In this document: positions 1-6,265 of the stretch, piece by piece
Numbering within the stretch: the stretch's first letter is position 1
Layout of the letters: each line of letters starts with the position of its first letter
Origin: JBFGSX01 sp041581335
GTDB lineage: Archaea; Thermoplasmatota; E2; JACPAO01; JAHFTW01
NCBI GenBank assembly: GCA_041581335.1
Contig: JBFIDG010000018.1
Location: forward strand, 1-22,328
Length of the DNA stretch: 22,328 nt
Direction of reading: 5' to 3'
Program-made: the position numbers and the translations under genes
Notes under the pieces: model-generated
What the model was told of the DNA's origin: nothing
The model's input: only the letters and a program-made list of their open reading frames with translations
Database searches by the model: none

Positions 1-16
1 CGGCTCTAACGAGCCG
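1..16 (-). other. Hairpin spanning the rpsG stop codon
   Basis: CGGCTC (1-6) and GAGCCG (11-16) form a perfect 6-bp stem around a 4-base loop, with the rpsG TAG stop inside the structure. It could be an attenuating or end-processing hairpin, or chance in GC-rich DNA. No T-run can be seen because the window ends here. Confidence 0.25.
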
Positions 17-665
17 ACTTCGCGACGCGTTCCAGCTCGTCCTTCTTGCCAACGGCGAAGGACGTCGCATCACCCTTGGCTGCCTTGATGATCTCATCAG
101 CGAGGCAGTGGGAGGCAGGCTTGGTGCTCTTGTGGGAGCCGGCCAGACCGCCCTTGGCGATGTTGCGGACAGCGATGTCGAGGCGGCGCTGGGGAGCGAC
201 GTCGACGGCCTTGGGGACATTGATGCCACCGTAGCGCAGGCGGGTCACTTCTTCGCGGGGAGCGGAGTGTTCGATCGCCTGCACGTAGATCTGCAGCGGG
301 TTGTCCTTGGTCTTCTCGGCGACACGGGCGAACGCGTCTTCGACGACGGCGTACGCCTTGCCTTTCTTGCCTTGGTAGACGCCGCCGCGCATGCAGGCGT
401 TGATCAAGCGTTCGACGACGTTCGTCTTCTGCTTGGCAAAGCGCTTGTTGGCATGGCGGGCGCTGCTGTGGGGCAAGCCGACAAGGTCGAGCTTGATGTA
501 GCGGGCGAGACCGGGGTCACGGACCTCGATGCCGTTGCCCTCGTACAGGCCGAACAGCGGCGTGGCCGGGAGTTCGATGACGGGGGCCGCGGGCGCGGTC
601 TCTTCAGCGGCGATGTCCGCCAGCTGGTCTTCTGTCTGGACAGTTTCTTCGGACATGGGGATCAC
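6..665 (-). CDS. rpsG: Small ribosomal subunit protein uS7 (archaeal type)
   Basis: This is ribosomal protein S7, which binds the 3' major domain of 16S rRNA and nucleates assembly of the 30S head. The body carries typical uS7 stretches: KTNVVERLINACMRGG, a NPLQIYVQAIEHSAPREE segment, and VPKAVDVAPQRRLDIAVRNI. Its 219 residues suit archaeal S7, which has an N-terminal extension compared with the roughly 155-residue bacterial protein; here the first 35 residues are acidic and Ala/Pro-rich. The GTG at 665 overlaps the rpsL stop as GTGA, implying translational coupling. An ATG three codons later (656) is an equally good start and would give 216 residues. It lies directly downstream of rpsL in the classic str arrangement. 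Family assignment is very secure; only the start is uncertain. Confidence 0.97.
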   Translation of the reverse strand: MIPMSEETVQTEDQLADIAAEETAPAAPVIELPATPLFGLYEGNGIEVRDPGLARYIKLDLVGLPHSSARHANKRFAKQKTNVVERLINACMRGGVYQGKKGKAYAVVEDAFARVAEKTKDNPLQIYVQAIEHSAPREEVTRLRYGGINVPKAVDVAPQRRLDIAVRNIAKGGLAGSHKSTKPASHCLADEIIKAAKGDATSFAVGKKDELERVAKSAR

Positions 666-1090
666 CGCATCGGCTTCTCGATCTTGCCCTTCACGAGCAT
701 GTCAAGAGATGTGTTGTTGACCTTGATGACCTTGTAGCGGACACCGGGGATGTCACCGTACGAGCGACCCATGCGGCCACCAATACCTTCGACAAGCACT
801 TCGTCGTGTTCGTCGATGTAGTTGATGGCGCCGTCACCGACCGCGAAGGCGGTGATCTGGCGGCCGTTACGGATCAGCTGAACCTTGACACACTTGCGAA
901 TGGCCGAGTTGGGCTGCTTTGCTTCGATGCCGACTTTCTCAATCACGATACCGCGGGCTTGAGGGATTCCACCAAGAGGGTCGGACTTCTCCTTCAAGCG
1001 CAGAGCACGGCGCTTGTAGTAGCGGTCCGACCAGCGGAATTTCTGCCGGTCGTTTTTGAGCTTCCGGGCTGCGTTGATGCCGGTTGCCAT
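662..1090 (-). CDS. rpsL: Small ribosomal subunit protein uS12 (archaeal type)
   Basis: This is ribosomal protein S12, which lines the decoding centre of the 30S subunit. Its 142 residues match archaeal uS12. The signatures RKLKNDRQKFRWSD, EKVGIEAKQPNSAIRKC, INYIDEHDEV and GDIPGVRYKV are all present. The loop usually reading PGDG before INYIDEHDEV reads AVGDG here, so a highly conserved proline is valine. The ATG at 1090 has a Shine-Dalgarno-like GAGG about 8 bases upstream, unlike most genes in this window. A TATA box at 1162-1170 would give a leader of about 50 bases. rpsG follows with overlapping stop and start. nusA and rpl30e, often found upstream in archaea, are absent; the next upstream gene is a lipoprotein. 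Confidence 0.98.
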   Translation of the reverse strand: MATGINAARKLKNDRQKFRWSDRYYKRRALRLKEKSDPLGGIPQARGIVIEKVGIEAKQPNSAIRKCVKVQLIRNGRQITAFAVGDGAINYIDEHDEVLVEGIGGRMGRSYGDIPGVRYKVIKVNNTSLDMLVKGKIEKPMR

Positions 1091-1161
1091 GAAATGTCCT
1101 CTAGGTCACGTCGTTCACCGCCTACAGAAGCAGGCGTGCACGAAATCCGCCGACATGGGTT

Positions 1162-1170
1162 CCATATATG
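1162..1170 (-). promoter_or_regulatory. TATA box for rpsL-rpsG
   Basis: The minus strand reads CATATATGG here, the most canonical TATA element near this operon. Transcription would start near 1140, giving a leader of about 50 bases containing the GAGG ribosome-binding site. Confidence 0.6.
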
Positions 1171-1178
1171 ACCATTGT

Positions 1179-1197
1179 GGCCCCCGGAGGGGGGTCC
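1179..1197 (-). other. GC-rich hairpin upstream of the rpsL promoter
   Basis: Five C (1181-1185) face five G (1190-1194), with a flanking GG/CC pair across a one-base bulge. It sits between the upstream lipoprotein gene and the rpsL TATA box, so it may help separate the two transcripts. It has no T-run, so it is not a classical terminator. Confidence 0.25.
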
Positions 1198-1291
1198 AGG
1201 GCGACGCCCACAGGGGGTGATCGCGACGGAGGCATCCAGAGCCCCGCAAACGGCCACCTGGGGCGACCCGCACCGGCCGAGGCCAGGCGTC

Positions 1292-1322
1292 AAGGAAAGA
1301 GAGTGGAAGGAGAGGAGGAGGG
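1292..1322 (-). terminator. Polypyrimidine tract after the lipoprotein gene
   Basis: Fourteen bases past the stop of the lipoprotein gene, the minus strand has about 31 bases of C and T with a single purine. Archaeal termination uses T-rich tracts on the non-template strand. This one is rich in C as well as T, so its function is only a guess. Confidence 0.25.
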
Positions 1323-1335
1323 TGCTGCGTCAGCT

Positions 1336-2136
1336 TCAGCTGATGGTGGCGACGGCGACGTTCAGCTTGGTGTTGGCCACGTGGATGTGGACACCGGCGT
1401 ACTTGTCGAGGCTCATGGCGGCCTTGAAGGTGGTCTCGCCGTTGGTGACGGTGAACTTCTCTTCGTGGGTCAGGACGCCGTCGGCGTCGGCCGTGATGAG
1501 CCAGGCTTCGTAGGTGTAGTTGCCCAGGCCGGCCACGGTCAGGGTCAGATCGCGACCGCTGAAGCTACCGGTGAAGGAGGCACCGAGAAGGCCGGCGTCG
1601 AACTCGAAGGCGGCGCCCGAGGAGAGGGCGGCGCTGGCGACGAGGATGTCGTCGAGGTACAAGACGACGCTGTCGAACTTGTTGGCCTTGTTGCAGGCCT
1701 CGCTGTCCTTGGAGGCAGAGCAGTCGGCGGTGTTGTCGAACATCGCGGTGCCCATCCAGGCGCCGTCCATCTGGTGGACGTTGTCAAGGACGGAGATGTC
1801 TTCTTGGGCGCCGCTGGCCATGCTGTAGAACTTGACCGAGTAGGTCTTGCCCTGGGGGTCGGGCAGGTTGGTGAAGTTGACGTCCATGACGGTGTAGGGG
1901 CGCTGGCAGCGCTGGATCTGCGCCGGGACGTTGGGGTCGTCCTGGGAGCACTCAGCGAGGGTGCCTTCCGTCTGGGGGTAGGGATTGTTGAAGTCCTTCG
2001 AGTCGAAGGTGGCGACGGCGCCGGTCATGACGAGGGCGTTGCCGGTGGAGCTGAATTCGCCCTTCGGGGGTTCGTCGGTGCAGCCTGCGAAGGCGACGGC
2101 TAGGATGGAAACGGCCACCAATAGGGTTGTGCGCAT
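1336..2136 (-). CDS. Secreted lipoprotein of unknown function
   Basis: A 266-residue exported lipoprotein with no family I recognise. The ATG at 2136 begins a signal peptide, MRTTLLVAVSILAVAFAGC, ending in a lipobox with Cys19 as the expected lipid-modified residue. The reading frame is open upstream to 2205, but that would add 23 residues before the signal peptide. The mature part is rich in Asp, Thr and Gly and looks beta-stranded. It has four further cysteines (in ECSQ, RCQR, DCSA, ACNK), an even number suited to two disulfides. The C-terminal part resembles a beta-sandwich in composition (FTGSFSGRDLTLTVAGLGNYTYEAW), but I cannot assign a fold. It is divergent from glutaredoxin with promoters back to back, and probably a single-gene transcript. 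The export call is firm; its role is unknown. Confidence 0.85.
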   Translation of the reverse strand: MRTTLLVAVSILAVAFAGCTDEPPKGEFSSTGNALVMTGAVATFDSKDFNNPYPQTEGTLAECSQDDPNVPAQIQRCQRPYTVMDVNFTNLPDPQGKTYSVKFYSMASGAQEDISVLDNVHQMDGAWMGTAMFDNTADCSASKDSEACNKANKFDSVVLYLDDILVASAALSSGAAFEFDAGLLGASFTGSFSGRDLTLTVAGLGNYTYEAWLITADADGVLTHEEKFTVTNGETTFKAAMSLDKYAGVHIHVANTKLNVAVATIS

Positions 2137-2162
2137 GGTCTCGACCGCTCCATTCAGGGGAA

Positions 2163-2172
2163 CTGATAAAGG
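2163..2172 (-). promoter_or_regulatory. TATA box for the 1336-2136 lipoprotein
   Basis: The minus strand reads CCTTTATCAG. The centre is about 31 bases before the ATG at 2136, predicting a leader of about five bases. Confidence 0.45.
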
Positions 2173-2182
2173 CATTGTGTCC

Positions 2183-2191
2183 GCATAAAAC
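2183..2191 (+). promoter_or_regulatory. TATA box for glutaredoxin
   Basis: GCATAAAAC lies about 33 bases before the GTG at 2220, predicting a start near 2213 and a very short leader. It is back to back with the opposite-strand TATA box at 2163-2172, making a compact divergent promoter. Confidence 0.5.
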
Positions 2192-2219
2192 CCGGTTTTG
2201 CCCACGGCACAAGCGATAA

Positions 2220-2492
2220 GTGGCAGACGCCATGGAAGACGATATGGATGTGACGATGTACACGACGACGTGGTGCCCTTACTGCGTGCGTGCCAAGTCT
2301 CTGCTGGCCCGAAAAGGTGCCCAGGTGAAGGAGATCAACATCGAAGAAGTGGACGGTGCCCGCGACGAGATGGTGCACCGCAGCGGCCGCATGACGGTGC
2401 CACAGATCTTCATCGGCGACAAGCACGTCGGTGGCTGCGATGATCTGTACGCTCTCGAGTCCCAGGGCGGCCTCGACGCGCTCCTGAACTGA
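2220..2492 (+). CDS. Glutaredoxin (dithiol, CPYC type)
   Basis: A 90-residue glutaredoxin, a cytoplasmic thiol-disulfide oxidoreductase that reduces disulfides or mixed thiol adducts. The active site is WCPYC (Cys19 and Cys22 from the GTG start). The cis-proline motif is TVPQIFIG, and the GGCDDL motif typical of the class follows. Length is standard. The GTG at 2220 is used because the TATA box predicts a start of transcription near 2213. The ATG at 2232 is a plausible alternative that removes four residues and keeps the whole fold. The physiological thiol partner in an archaeon need not be glutathione. It shares a divergent promoter region with a lipoprotein. The family call is very secure. 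Confidence 0.95.
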   Translation: MADAMEDDMDVTMYTTTWCPYCVRAKSLLARKGAQVKEINIEEVDGARDEMVHRSGRMTVPQIFIGDKHVGGCDDLYALESQGGLDALLN

Positions 2493-2510
2493 TCATACCA
2501 AGGGTTCACC

Positions 2511-2759
2511 ATGAGGCTCAATGGCCTTCGCGTGGACCTTGAGGCATGGACAAAGTCCCTGCACGACCCCGCCAGCAACCTGACCCCACGCCCGCCAGCG
2601 ACAGCCACCGCCGCAGCGGACCCGTGCCCCGCAAGGTCCGCGCCCGACGACCACACCGCACGGAAGGGGGCCCGGATGACTATCTCTACTGGTGACCGGA
2701 CCGTTGCGGCGGTTCGCCAATGGCGCCACGACCCCCGGATGCCGATGGAGAGAGCATGA
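2511..2759 (+). CDS. Possible small protein, coupled to the AbrB-like gene
   Basis: An 82-codon open frame starting ATG at 2511, with no family resemblance I can name. The first 20 residues look protein-like (RLNGLRVDLEAWTKSLHD); the middle is Pro/Ala-rich and low in complexity. Its TGA overlaps the ATG of the next gene as ATGA, the usual layout of coupled genes, which is the main reason to list it. Against it, third-position G/C is less marked than in the neighbours, and it has no clear promoter or ribosome-binding site. It may simply be the leader region of the downstream gene. An internal ATG at 2676 would leave only 27 codons. Confidence 0.3.
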   Translation: MRLNGLRVDLEAWTKSLHDPASNLTPRPPATATAAADPCPARSAPDDHTARKGARMTISTGDRTVAAVRQWRHDPRMPMERA

Positions 2760-2899
2760 ACGGGAGCTACTTCGGCCGCATCGAATTCTACGGCGGCCGC
2801 TACATCATCACAGTGCCGCAGCACCTCATCGATGACCAGGAACTGCACGCCGGCGACCTCGTCGACGTCCGTGTCGAGAGCCTGTCCGTCAAGGCCTAA
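2756..2899 (+). CDS. Miniature AbrB/SpoVT-like protein (47 aa)
   Basis: A 47-residue frame preceded by the purine-rich GGAGAGAG just before its ATG, a good Shine-Dalgarno match. The sequence GRYIITVPQHLIDDQELHAG, followed by DLVDVRVES, follows the swapped-hairpin AbrB pattern: a beta strand with (I/V)T(V/I)P, a short helix, then GD.V.V.V. Such domains dimerise and usually bind DNA as regulators or antitoxins. The N-terminal GRIEFYGG segment would be the first strand. Its TAA overlaps the folD stop (TAG, opposite strand) by four bases. No toxin-like partner is visible; the ORF just upstream is doubtful. The fold call is moderately strong. A DNA-binding role is inferred from the family. Confidence 0.65.
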   Translation: MNGSYFGRIEFYGGRYIITVPQHLIDDQELHAGDLVDVRVESLSVKA

Positions 2900-3774
2900 G
2901 TGACGCCGGCCGCGGGCTCGACGAGCCCATGCTTGCGGCGGAACGACTGGATGGTGTTCTCCATGAGGACCGCGATGGTCATCGGCCCGACGCCACCCGG
3001 CACCGGGGTGACCCAGGCCGCCTTGTCCCATACTTCGGGCAAGTGGTCGCCGTGCAGGTTGCCGCCTGCGTCGCGGCACATGGAGACGTCCACGACGACG
3101 GCGCCTGCTTTGATGTCGTCGGCGCCGAGGCGACGGTGACCACCGGTGCCGGTGACGACGATGTCTGCGCGCTGGGTGTGCGCCGCGGTGTCGCGGGTGT
3201 CCTTGTGGCAGACGGTCACGGTGGCATCGCGGTTGATCAGGAGCGCCGCGAGGGGCTTGCCGACGATGTTGCTGTGGTTGATGATGACCACCTCGGCCCC
3301 GACCAGGGGGATCTGGGCGTCGTCAAGGAGTTGCAGGATGCCTTTCGGAGTGCATGGCGCCAGGGACGCGTCTCCGATGAGGGCGTGCCCGACGGATTCC
3401 GGGTGGAAGGCGTCCACGTCCTTGTAAGGCACGATGGCGCGCAGGACGCGGCCCTTGTCGATGTGCTCGGGCAGCGGGATCTGCACGAGGATGCCGTTGA
3501 CGTTGGCGTCGCGGTTGAGTTTCTCGATGAGCCCCACCAGCTCGTCCTCGCTGGCCGTCGCCGGCAGGCGGTGCACGCGGCTTTCGATGCCGATGCGCTG
3601 GCACGCCTTCTCTTTGTGGCCGACGTAGATCTGCGACGCCGGGTCCCCGCCGACCAAGATGACCGCCAGGCAGGGTGCCTTGCCGAAGCGCTCCTGGAGG
3701 GCCTTCACTTCGAGCTTGCGCTCCGATTCGAGGCGTTTTGCAAGGGCGCGACCGTCGAGGCGCTGGGCAGGCAC
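2896..3774 (-). CDS. folD: Bifunctional methylenetetrahydrofolate dehydrogenase/cyclohydrolase
   Basis: FolD oxidises 5,10-methylene-tetrahydrofolate to methenyl-tetrahydrofolate and hydrolyses that to 10-formyl-tetrahydrofolate, in cytoplasmic one-carbon metabolism. Length, 292 residues, is normal. Catalytic Lys54 lies in YVGHKEKA, Gln98 in GILVQIPLP, and Asp121 in KDVDAFHP, where most relatives have DGFHP. The signature TPVPGGVGPMTIAVLMENT is intact. The nucleotide-binding motif usually GRS.IVGKP reads NHSNIVGKP at 166-174, so the Arg of the motif is His, which may alter cofactor choice. The GTG start at 3774 is the only good option. A TATA box centred 25 bases upstream predicts a leaderless message starting at this codon. 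It lies 48 bases downstream of a lipoprotein gene but probably has its own promoter. Confidence 0.96.
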   Translation of the reverse strand: MPAQRLDGRALAKRLESERKLEVKALQERFGKAPCLAVILVGGDPASQIYVGHKEKACQRIGIESRVHRLPATASEDELVGLIEKLNRDANVNGILVQIPLPEHIDKGRVLRAIVPYKDVDAFHPESVGHALIGDASLAPCTPKGILQLLDDAQIPLVGAEVVIINHSNIVGKPLAALLINRDATVTVCHKDTRDTAAHTQRADIVVTGTGGHRRLGADDIKAGAVVVDVSMCRDAGGNLHGDHLPEVWDKAAWVTPVPGGVGPMTIAVLMENTIQSFRRKHGLVEPAAGVT

Positions 3775-3794
3775 ATGGCGGGCGACGAGGCCGT

Positions 3795-3804
3795 CATAAA
3801 AAAC
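3795..3804 (-). promoter_or_regulatory. TATA box for folD (leaderless)
   Basis: The minus strand reads GTTTTTTATG, centred 25 bases before the GTG of folD, so transcription should begin at the start codon. The six-T run lies about 20 bases after the stop of the upstream lipoprotein gene and could also serve as that gene's terminator. Confidence 0.65.
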
Positions 3805-3822
3805 GCACGCGGAGGCCAGAAC

Positions 3823-4887
3823 TTAGCCGGTGGCGAAACCTTCGAGCGTGATGGTCACCGGCCGGTCCAGCCGCGGCGACGCGCCGGGCGTGTTCGGGAG
3901 GCCTCGTTCGGAGAGACGGATGACCGCCTGATCTGGGGAGACGCTGAAGGCGGTGGTCTCGATGACGATGGGCGGCGTGGTCGCGTCGTCGACGACGCCA
4001 TCCACTTCCAGCGACATACCCGCCGTTGGGCCTCCGCCCCAGTCCGCGGTCACACGAAGGCCCTGACCCGGCACTAGCCAGAAGACGCCGAAGGCCTCGA
4101 ACAAGGGGCAATCAAAGTGAAGGCCGCTGAGCAGTTCGGTCGCATTGGTGGCGATGGCCCCCGTGCAGGCGGCGATCGGTTGGCGTTCCGGCGACGGCAG
4201 TTGGCGTCCATCGCCCGCAGCCCACGCGACGGCCGCCGCCAAGTCGCCATGGGTGACACCTTGGCAGGAACTGTAGACCAGCATCCACTCGAACGGCGCG
4301 TCATCGAAATCTTCGATGATCTTCGCAGGGAAGCATGAGTGGTGGGTGTACCAGCGCTGCGTGGCGGCATGTGCGGGAGGCTCACCCTTGCGGAGGATCT
4401 CGGATTCGATAGACCACTTGCCAGCGGGCACGATCGTGCCGGCCCAATCGATATCCTCGACCACATGCACCGACTGCTGGGTCGCCTCGAGCGGCCCCCA
4501 CAGGTGCGTTGTGCCGTCTTCATTCTGCGATTCGCTACGGCCCACGCATTTGCTGGCCGTGACGTATGGCCACCCCAGGGTGCATCCGGGTCCGAACCAC
4601 GTCGTGCGGTCGCGGTCGCGCATCACGGCGACAGACCCGTCCGGATCGGTCCACATGGAGGCCACCTCTGCGGCCGTGGCATTCCCGATGCGACGATCCC
4701 ATCGCTGTAGACCCGATTCGTCCTGCACAAGCCGCACGCCCAGGGTCAAGTCTGTGCCGGCCATGCGGTAGGAAGCGTGGTCTCCGGCGATGAAGGGCAA
4801 GACGACGCTGGGTGCCTCGAGCACCGGCGTCGTTGCGCAGCCTGCACCCAGAATCACGAGAACAAAGCACGCAGCTCGGACGAACAC
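3823..4887 (-). CDS. Cysteine-rich secreted lipoprotein of unknown function
   Basis: A 354-residue exported lipoprotein; I do not recognise the family. The signal peptide MFVRAACFVLVILGAGC ends in a lipobox with Cys17 as the lipidation site. The mature chain has six more cysteines (in GCTL, KCVG, SCFP, SCQG, ACTG, DCPL), suggesting three disulfides. It also has many Trp and aromatic residues. The last 85 residues (from roughly 270) look like a beta-sandwich rich in alternating hydrophobic strands. The start is a GTG at 4887, placed 25 bases after a canonical TATA box, implying a leaderless transcript. It is divergent from a second lipoprotein gene (5105), with an inverted repeat in the shared intergenic region. 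Export is well supported; no catalytic motif is visible. Confidence 0.85.
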   Translation of the reverse strand: MFVRAACFVLVILGAGCATTPVLEAPSVVLPFIAGDHASYRMAGTDLTLGVRLVQDESGLQRWDRRIGNATAAEVASMWTDPDGSVAVMRDRDRTTWFGPGCTLGWPYVTASKCVGRSESQNEDGTTHLWGPLEATQQSVHVVEDIDWAGTIVPAGKWSIESEILRKGEPPAHAATQRWYTHHSCFPAKIIEDFDDAPFEWMLVYSSCQGVTHGDLAAAVAWAAGDGRQLPSPERQPIAACTGAIATNATELLSGLHFDCPLFEAFGVFWLVPGQGLRVTADWGGGPTAGMSLEVDGVVDDATTPPIVIETTAFSVSPDQAVIRLSERGLPNTPGASPRLDRPVTITLEGFATG

Positions 4888-4908
4888 GACCCATCACGCG
4901 CCTGACGC

Positions 4909-4916
4909 TATAAAAC
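4909..4916 (-). promoter_or_regulatory. TATA box for the Cys-rich lipoprotein (leaderless)
   Basis: The minus strand reads GTTTTATA, centred about 25 bases before the GTG at 4887. Read on the plus strand, TATAAAAC could also drive rightward transcription, but the plus-strand gene has a nearer candidate at 5075. Confidence 0.65.
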
Positions 4917-5015
4917 GAAAGCATCAACGCCGGCTCCTCGCACAAGCCATCACCTCCGGGGCGCGCGACGCACTGCCCCGAGCCCGACCACGCACGCCGC
5001 CGACCAGACGGTCCC

Positions 5016-5050
5016 AGCCGCCAGAACACAGAGCCTGCCCTCTGGCGGCT
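5016..5050. repeat. Perfect 10-bp inverted repeat between divergent lipoprotein genes
   Basis: AGCCGCCAGA (5016-5025) and TCTGGCGGCT (5041-5050) are exact reverse complements separated by 15 bases. It ends 25 bases before the TATA box of the plus-strand gene and lies about 100 bases upstream of the minus-strand TATA box. A terminator is unlikely between divergent starts, so an operator for a dimeric regulator is the best guess. Confidence 0.45.
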
Positions 5051-5074
5051 TCGGTTCAACGACTTGACCAGCCA

Positions 5075-5083
5075 TCTTTTACG
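5075..5083 (+). promoter_or_regulatory. TATA box for the PPC-like lipoprotein (leaderless)
   Basis: TCTTTTACG is centred 26 bases before the ATG at 5105, again predicting transcription from the start codon. It also argues against the longer frame that is open from 4790. Confidence 0.5.
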
Positions 5084-5104
5084 ACCGCCGATCAGGTCTC
5101 GACC

Positions 5105-5590
5105 ATGCGCCTTCTTGCACTGATGAGCATCCTCGTCGCCATCCTCCTCGCCGGCTGCGCAAGCCCGGATGCCCAGGTCGACGAACCACCGGCCGCGGAC
5201 CAGCCGTCGACGCCGGCACCCCCCGCCACGCAGCTTCCTGAGAACTTCACCAAAGACATCACGGTGCTCGGGGGCTTCGAAGCCATCGGAGAGGCAGCAC
5301 AACGGAGCTGCTCGCTGCAACCGTGGTGCTTCGGCTACGGATTCGTGGCAGACCGGGCGGTGGCCGTCGACGCCGTGCTGGAATGGGGTCTCCCAGCCAC
5401 GGACTTCGACCTCTACCTCCTCCACGACGGGACCGAGATCGCCCGCAGCGCCACGCACACGCCCGGAGTCAAGGAGACCCTGGCCACCACATTGGGACCT
5501 GGGAGCTATGAGATCGTCGTCGTCCCGTACGCGGTCATCCGCGACGATGCCGTGCTGGACGTGACGTTCGCAGCCGGAGAGGTTTCATAG
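5105..5590 (+). CDS. Lipoprotein with a PPC-like beta domain
   Basis: A 161-residue exported lipoprotein. The ATG at 5105 begins MRLLALMSILVAILLAGC, with Cys18 as lipidation site, followed by a Pro/Ala/Asp-rich linker to about residue 45. The C-terminal part (roughly 75-160) resembles a bacterial pre-peptidase C-terminal (PPC) domain: a strand AVDAVLEWGLPATDFDLYLL, then a dG..iA.S turn, then LGPGSYEIVVVPY. Such domains are small beta-sandwiches found beside secreted enzymes. Here no enzyme is attached. Two cysteines (SCSL, WCFG) could form one disulfide. The frame is open upstream to 4790, but that part is Arg/Pro-rich and looks non-coding. The HAD phosphatase starts 22 bases downstream and may share the transcript. 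Confidence 0.8.
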   Translation: MRLLALMSILVAILLAGCASPDAQVDEPPAADQPSTPAPPATQLPENFTKDITVLGGFEAIGEAAQRSCSLQPWCFGYGFVADRAVAVDAVLEWGLPATDFDLYLLHDGTEIARSATHTPGVKETLATTLGPGSYEIVVVPYAVIRDDAVLDVTFAAGEVS

Positions 5591-5612
5591 ACGAAAGGGG
5601 AAACTCCACCAC

Positions 5613-6260
5613 GTGCGCGACACTGTCTGCTTCGACCTCGACGGGACGCTCCTTGAACCAGGCGGCAGCATCCGCAAGAGCATCGAGCACGCCGTAGGCC
5701 TGGAAGGGCTGGCTGGCTTCGCCCCCGGCGAGGTCCTCATCGGCATGCCGCTACGGGACATCCTGCGGACCCGGACCAAAGACGTGGCCACCATCGACCG
5801 GATGGTCGAGGCGTTCCGCTCCTTCTACATCGCCGAGGCGTGGCAGTACGCCACGTGGTTCCCCGGCATCAAGGACATGCTTGGCGAATGCCGGAGCGCC
5901 GGCCTGCAGACCGCCATCGTCACCACAAAAGGCGAAGACGAGGCCGAGCACTTGATGCGCAAACTGGATGCATCGCACTATTTCGACGCCATCATCGGCG
6001 ACGACGACGTCCGTGCCTTGAAGCCCGACCCTGCCCCCGTCATCGCGGCATGCGGGCGCCTTGGACGACACCCCCGTGACGCCATCATGGTCGGCGACAC
6101 CTGCTTCGACGTCGACGCCGGCCGCGCCGCGGGCTGCCACACCATCGGCGTGCGCTGGGGCTCCGGGTGGAATTGGGGTGCCGCGCCGGACAAGGCCCAC
6201 GAACTCGTGGACGACGCGTCGGGGCTCTGGCGTTCGATCGCCGCTTGGCACAAGGCCTGA
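5613..6260 (+). CDS. HAD-superfamily phosphatase (phosphoglycolate phosphatase-like)
   Basis: A 215-residue cytoplasmic HAD hydrolase that removes phosphate from a small metabolite through an aspartyl-phosphate intermediate. Motif I is FDLDGTLL (nucleophile Asp8, acid/base Asp10). Motif II is the Thr pair in IVTTKG. Motif III is the Lys of LKPDPAPV. Motif IV is VGDTCFDVDAG. An alpha-helical cap lies between motifs I and II (about 15-85), as in subfamily I. The closest pattern is Gph/PpaX, but the substrate cannot be fixed from motifs. The start is GTG at 5613. TTTCATAG at 5583-5590, overlapping the stop of the previous gene, sits about 26 bases upstream and could be a weak TATA box; otherwise it is co-transcribed with the lipoprotein. 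Confidence 0.93.
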   Translation: MRDTVCFDLDGTLLEPGGSIRKSIEHAVGLEGLAGFAPGEVLIGMPLRDILRTRTKDVATIDRMVEAFRSFYIAEAWQYATWFPGIKDMLGECRSAGLQTAIVTTKGEDEAEHLMRKLDASHYFDAIIGDDDVRALKPDPAPVIAACGRLGRHPRDAIMVGDTCFDVDAGRAAGCHTIGVRWGSGWNWGAAPDKAHELVDDASGLWRSIAAWHKA

Positions 6261-6265
6261 GGCGG

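Noticed and set aside
1168..2103. A 311-codon plus-strand frame opposite the first lipoprotein
   Set aside because: The minus strand has a signal peptide with lipobox and a promoter; the plus frame is Gly/Val/Asp-rich shadow.
2511..2899. A toxin-antitoxin pair
   Set aside because: The AbrB-like protein could be an antitoxin, but the upstream ORF has no toxin fold and may not be coding; not claimed.
2929..4077. A 382-codon plus-strand frame opposite folD and a lipoprotein
   Set aside because: It is antisense to folD with all its catalytic motifs; its composition is that of a shadow frame.
4790..5104. N-terminal extension of the PPC-like lipoprotein
   Set aside because: It is Arg/Pro-rich, overlaps the start of the divergent gene, and would bury the signal peptide; the TATA box at 5075 supports the start at 5105.
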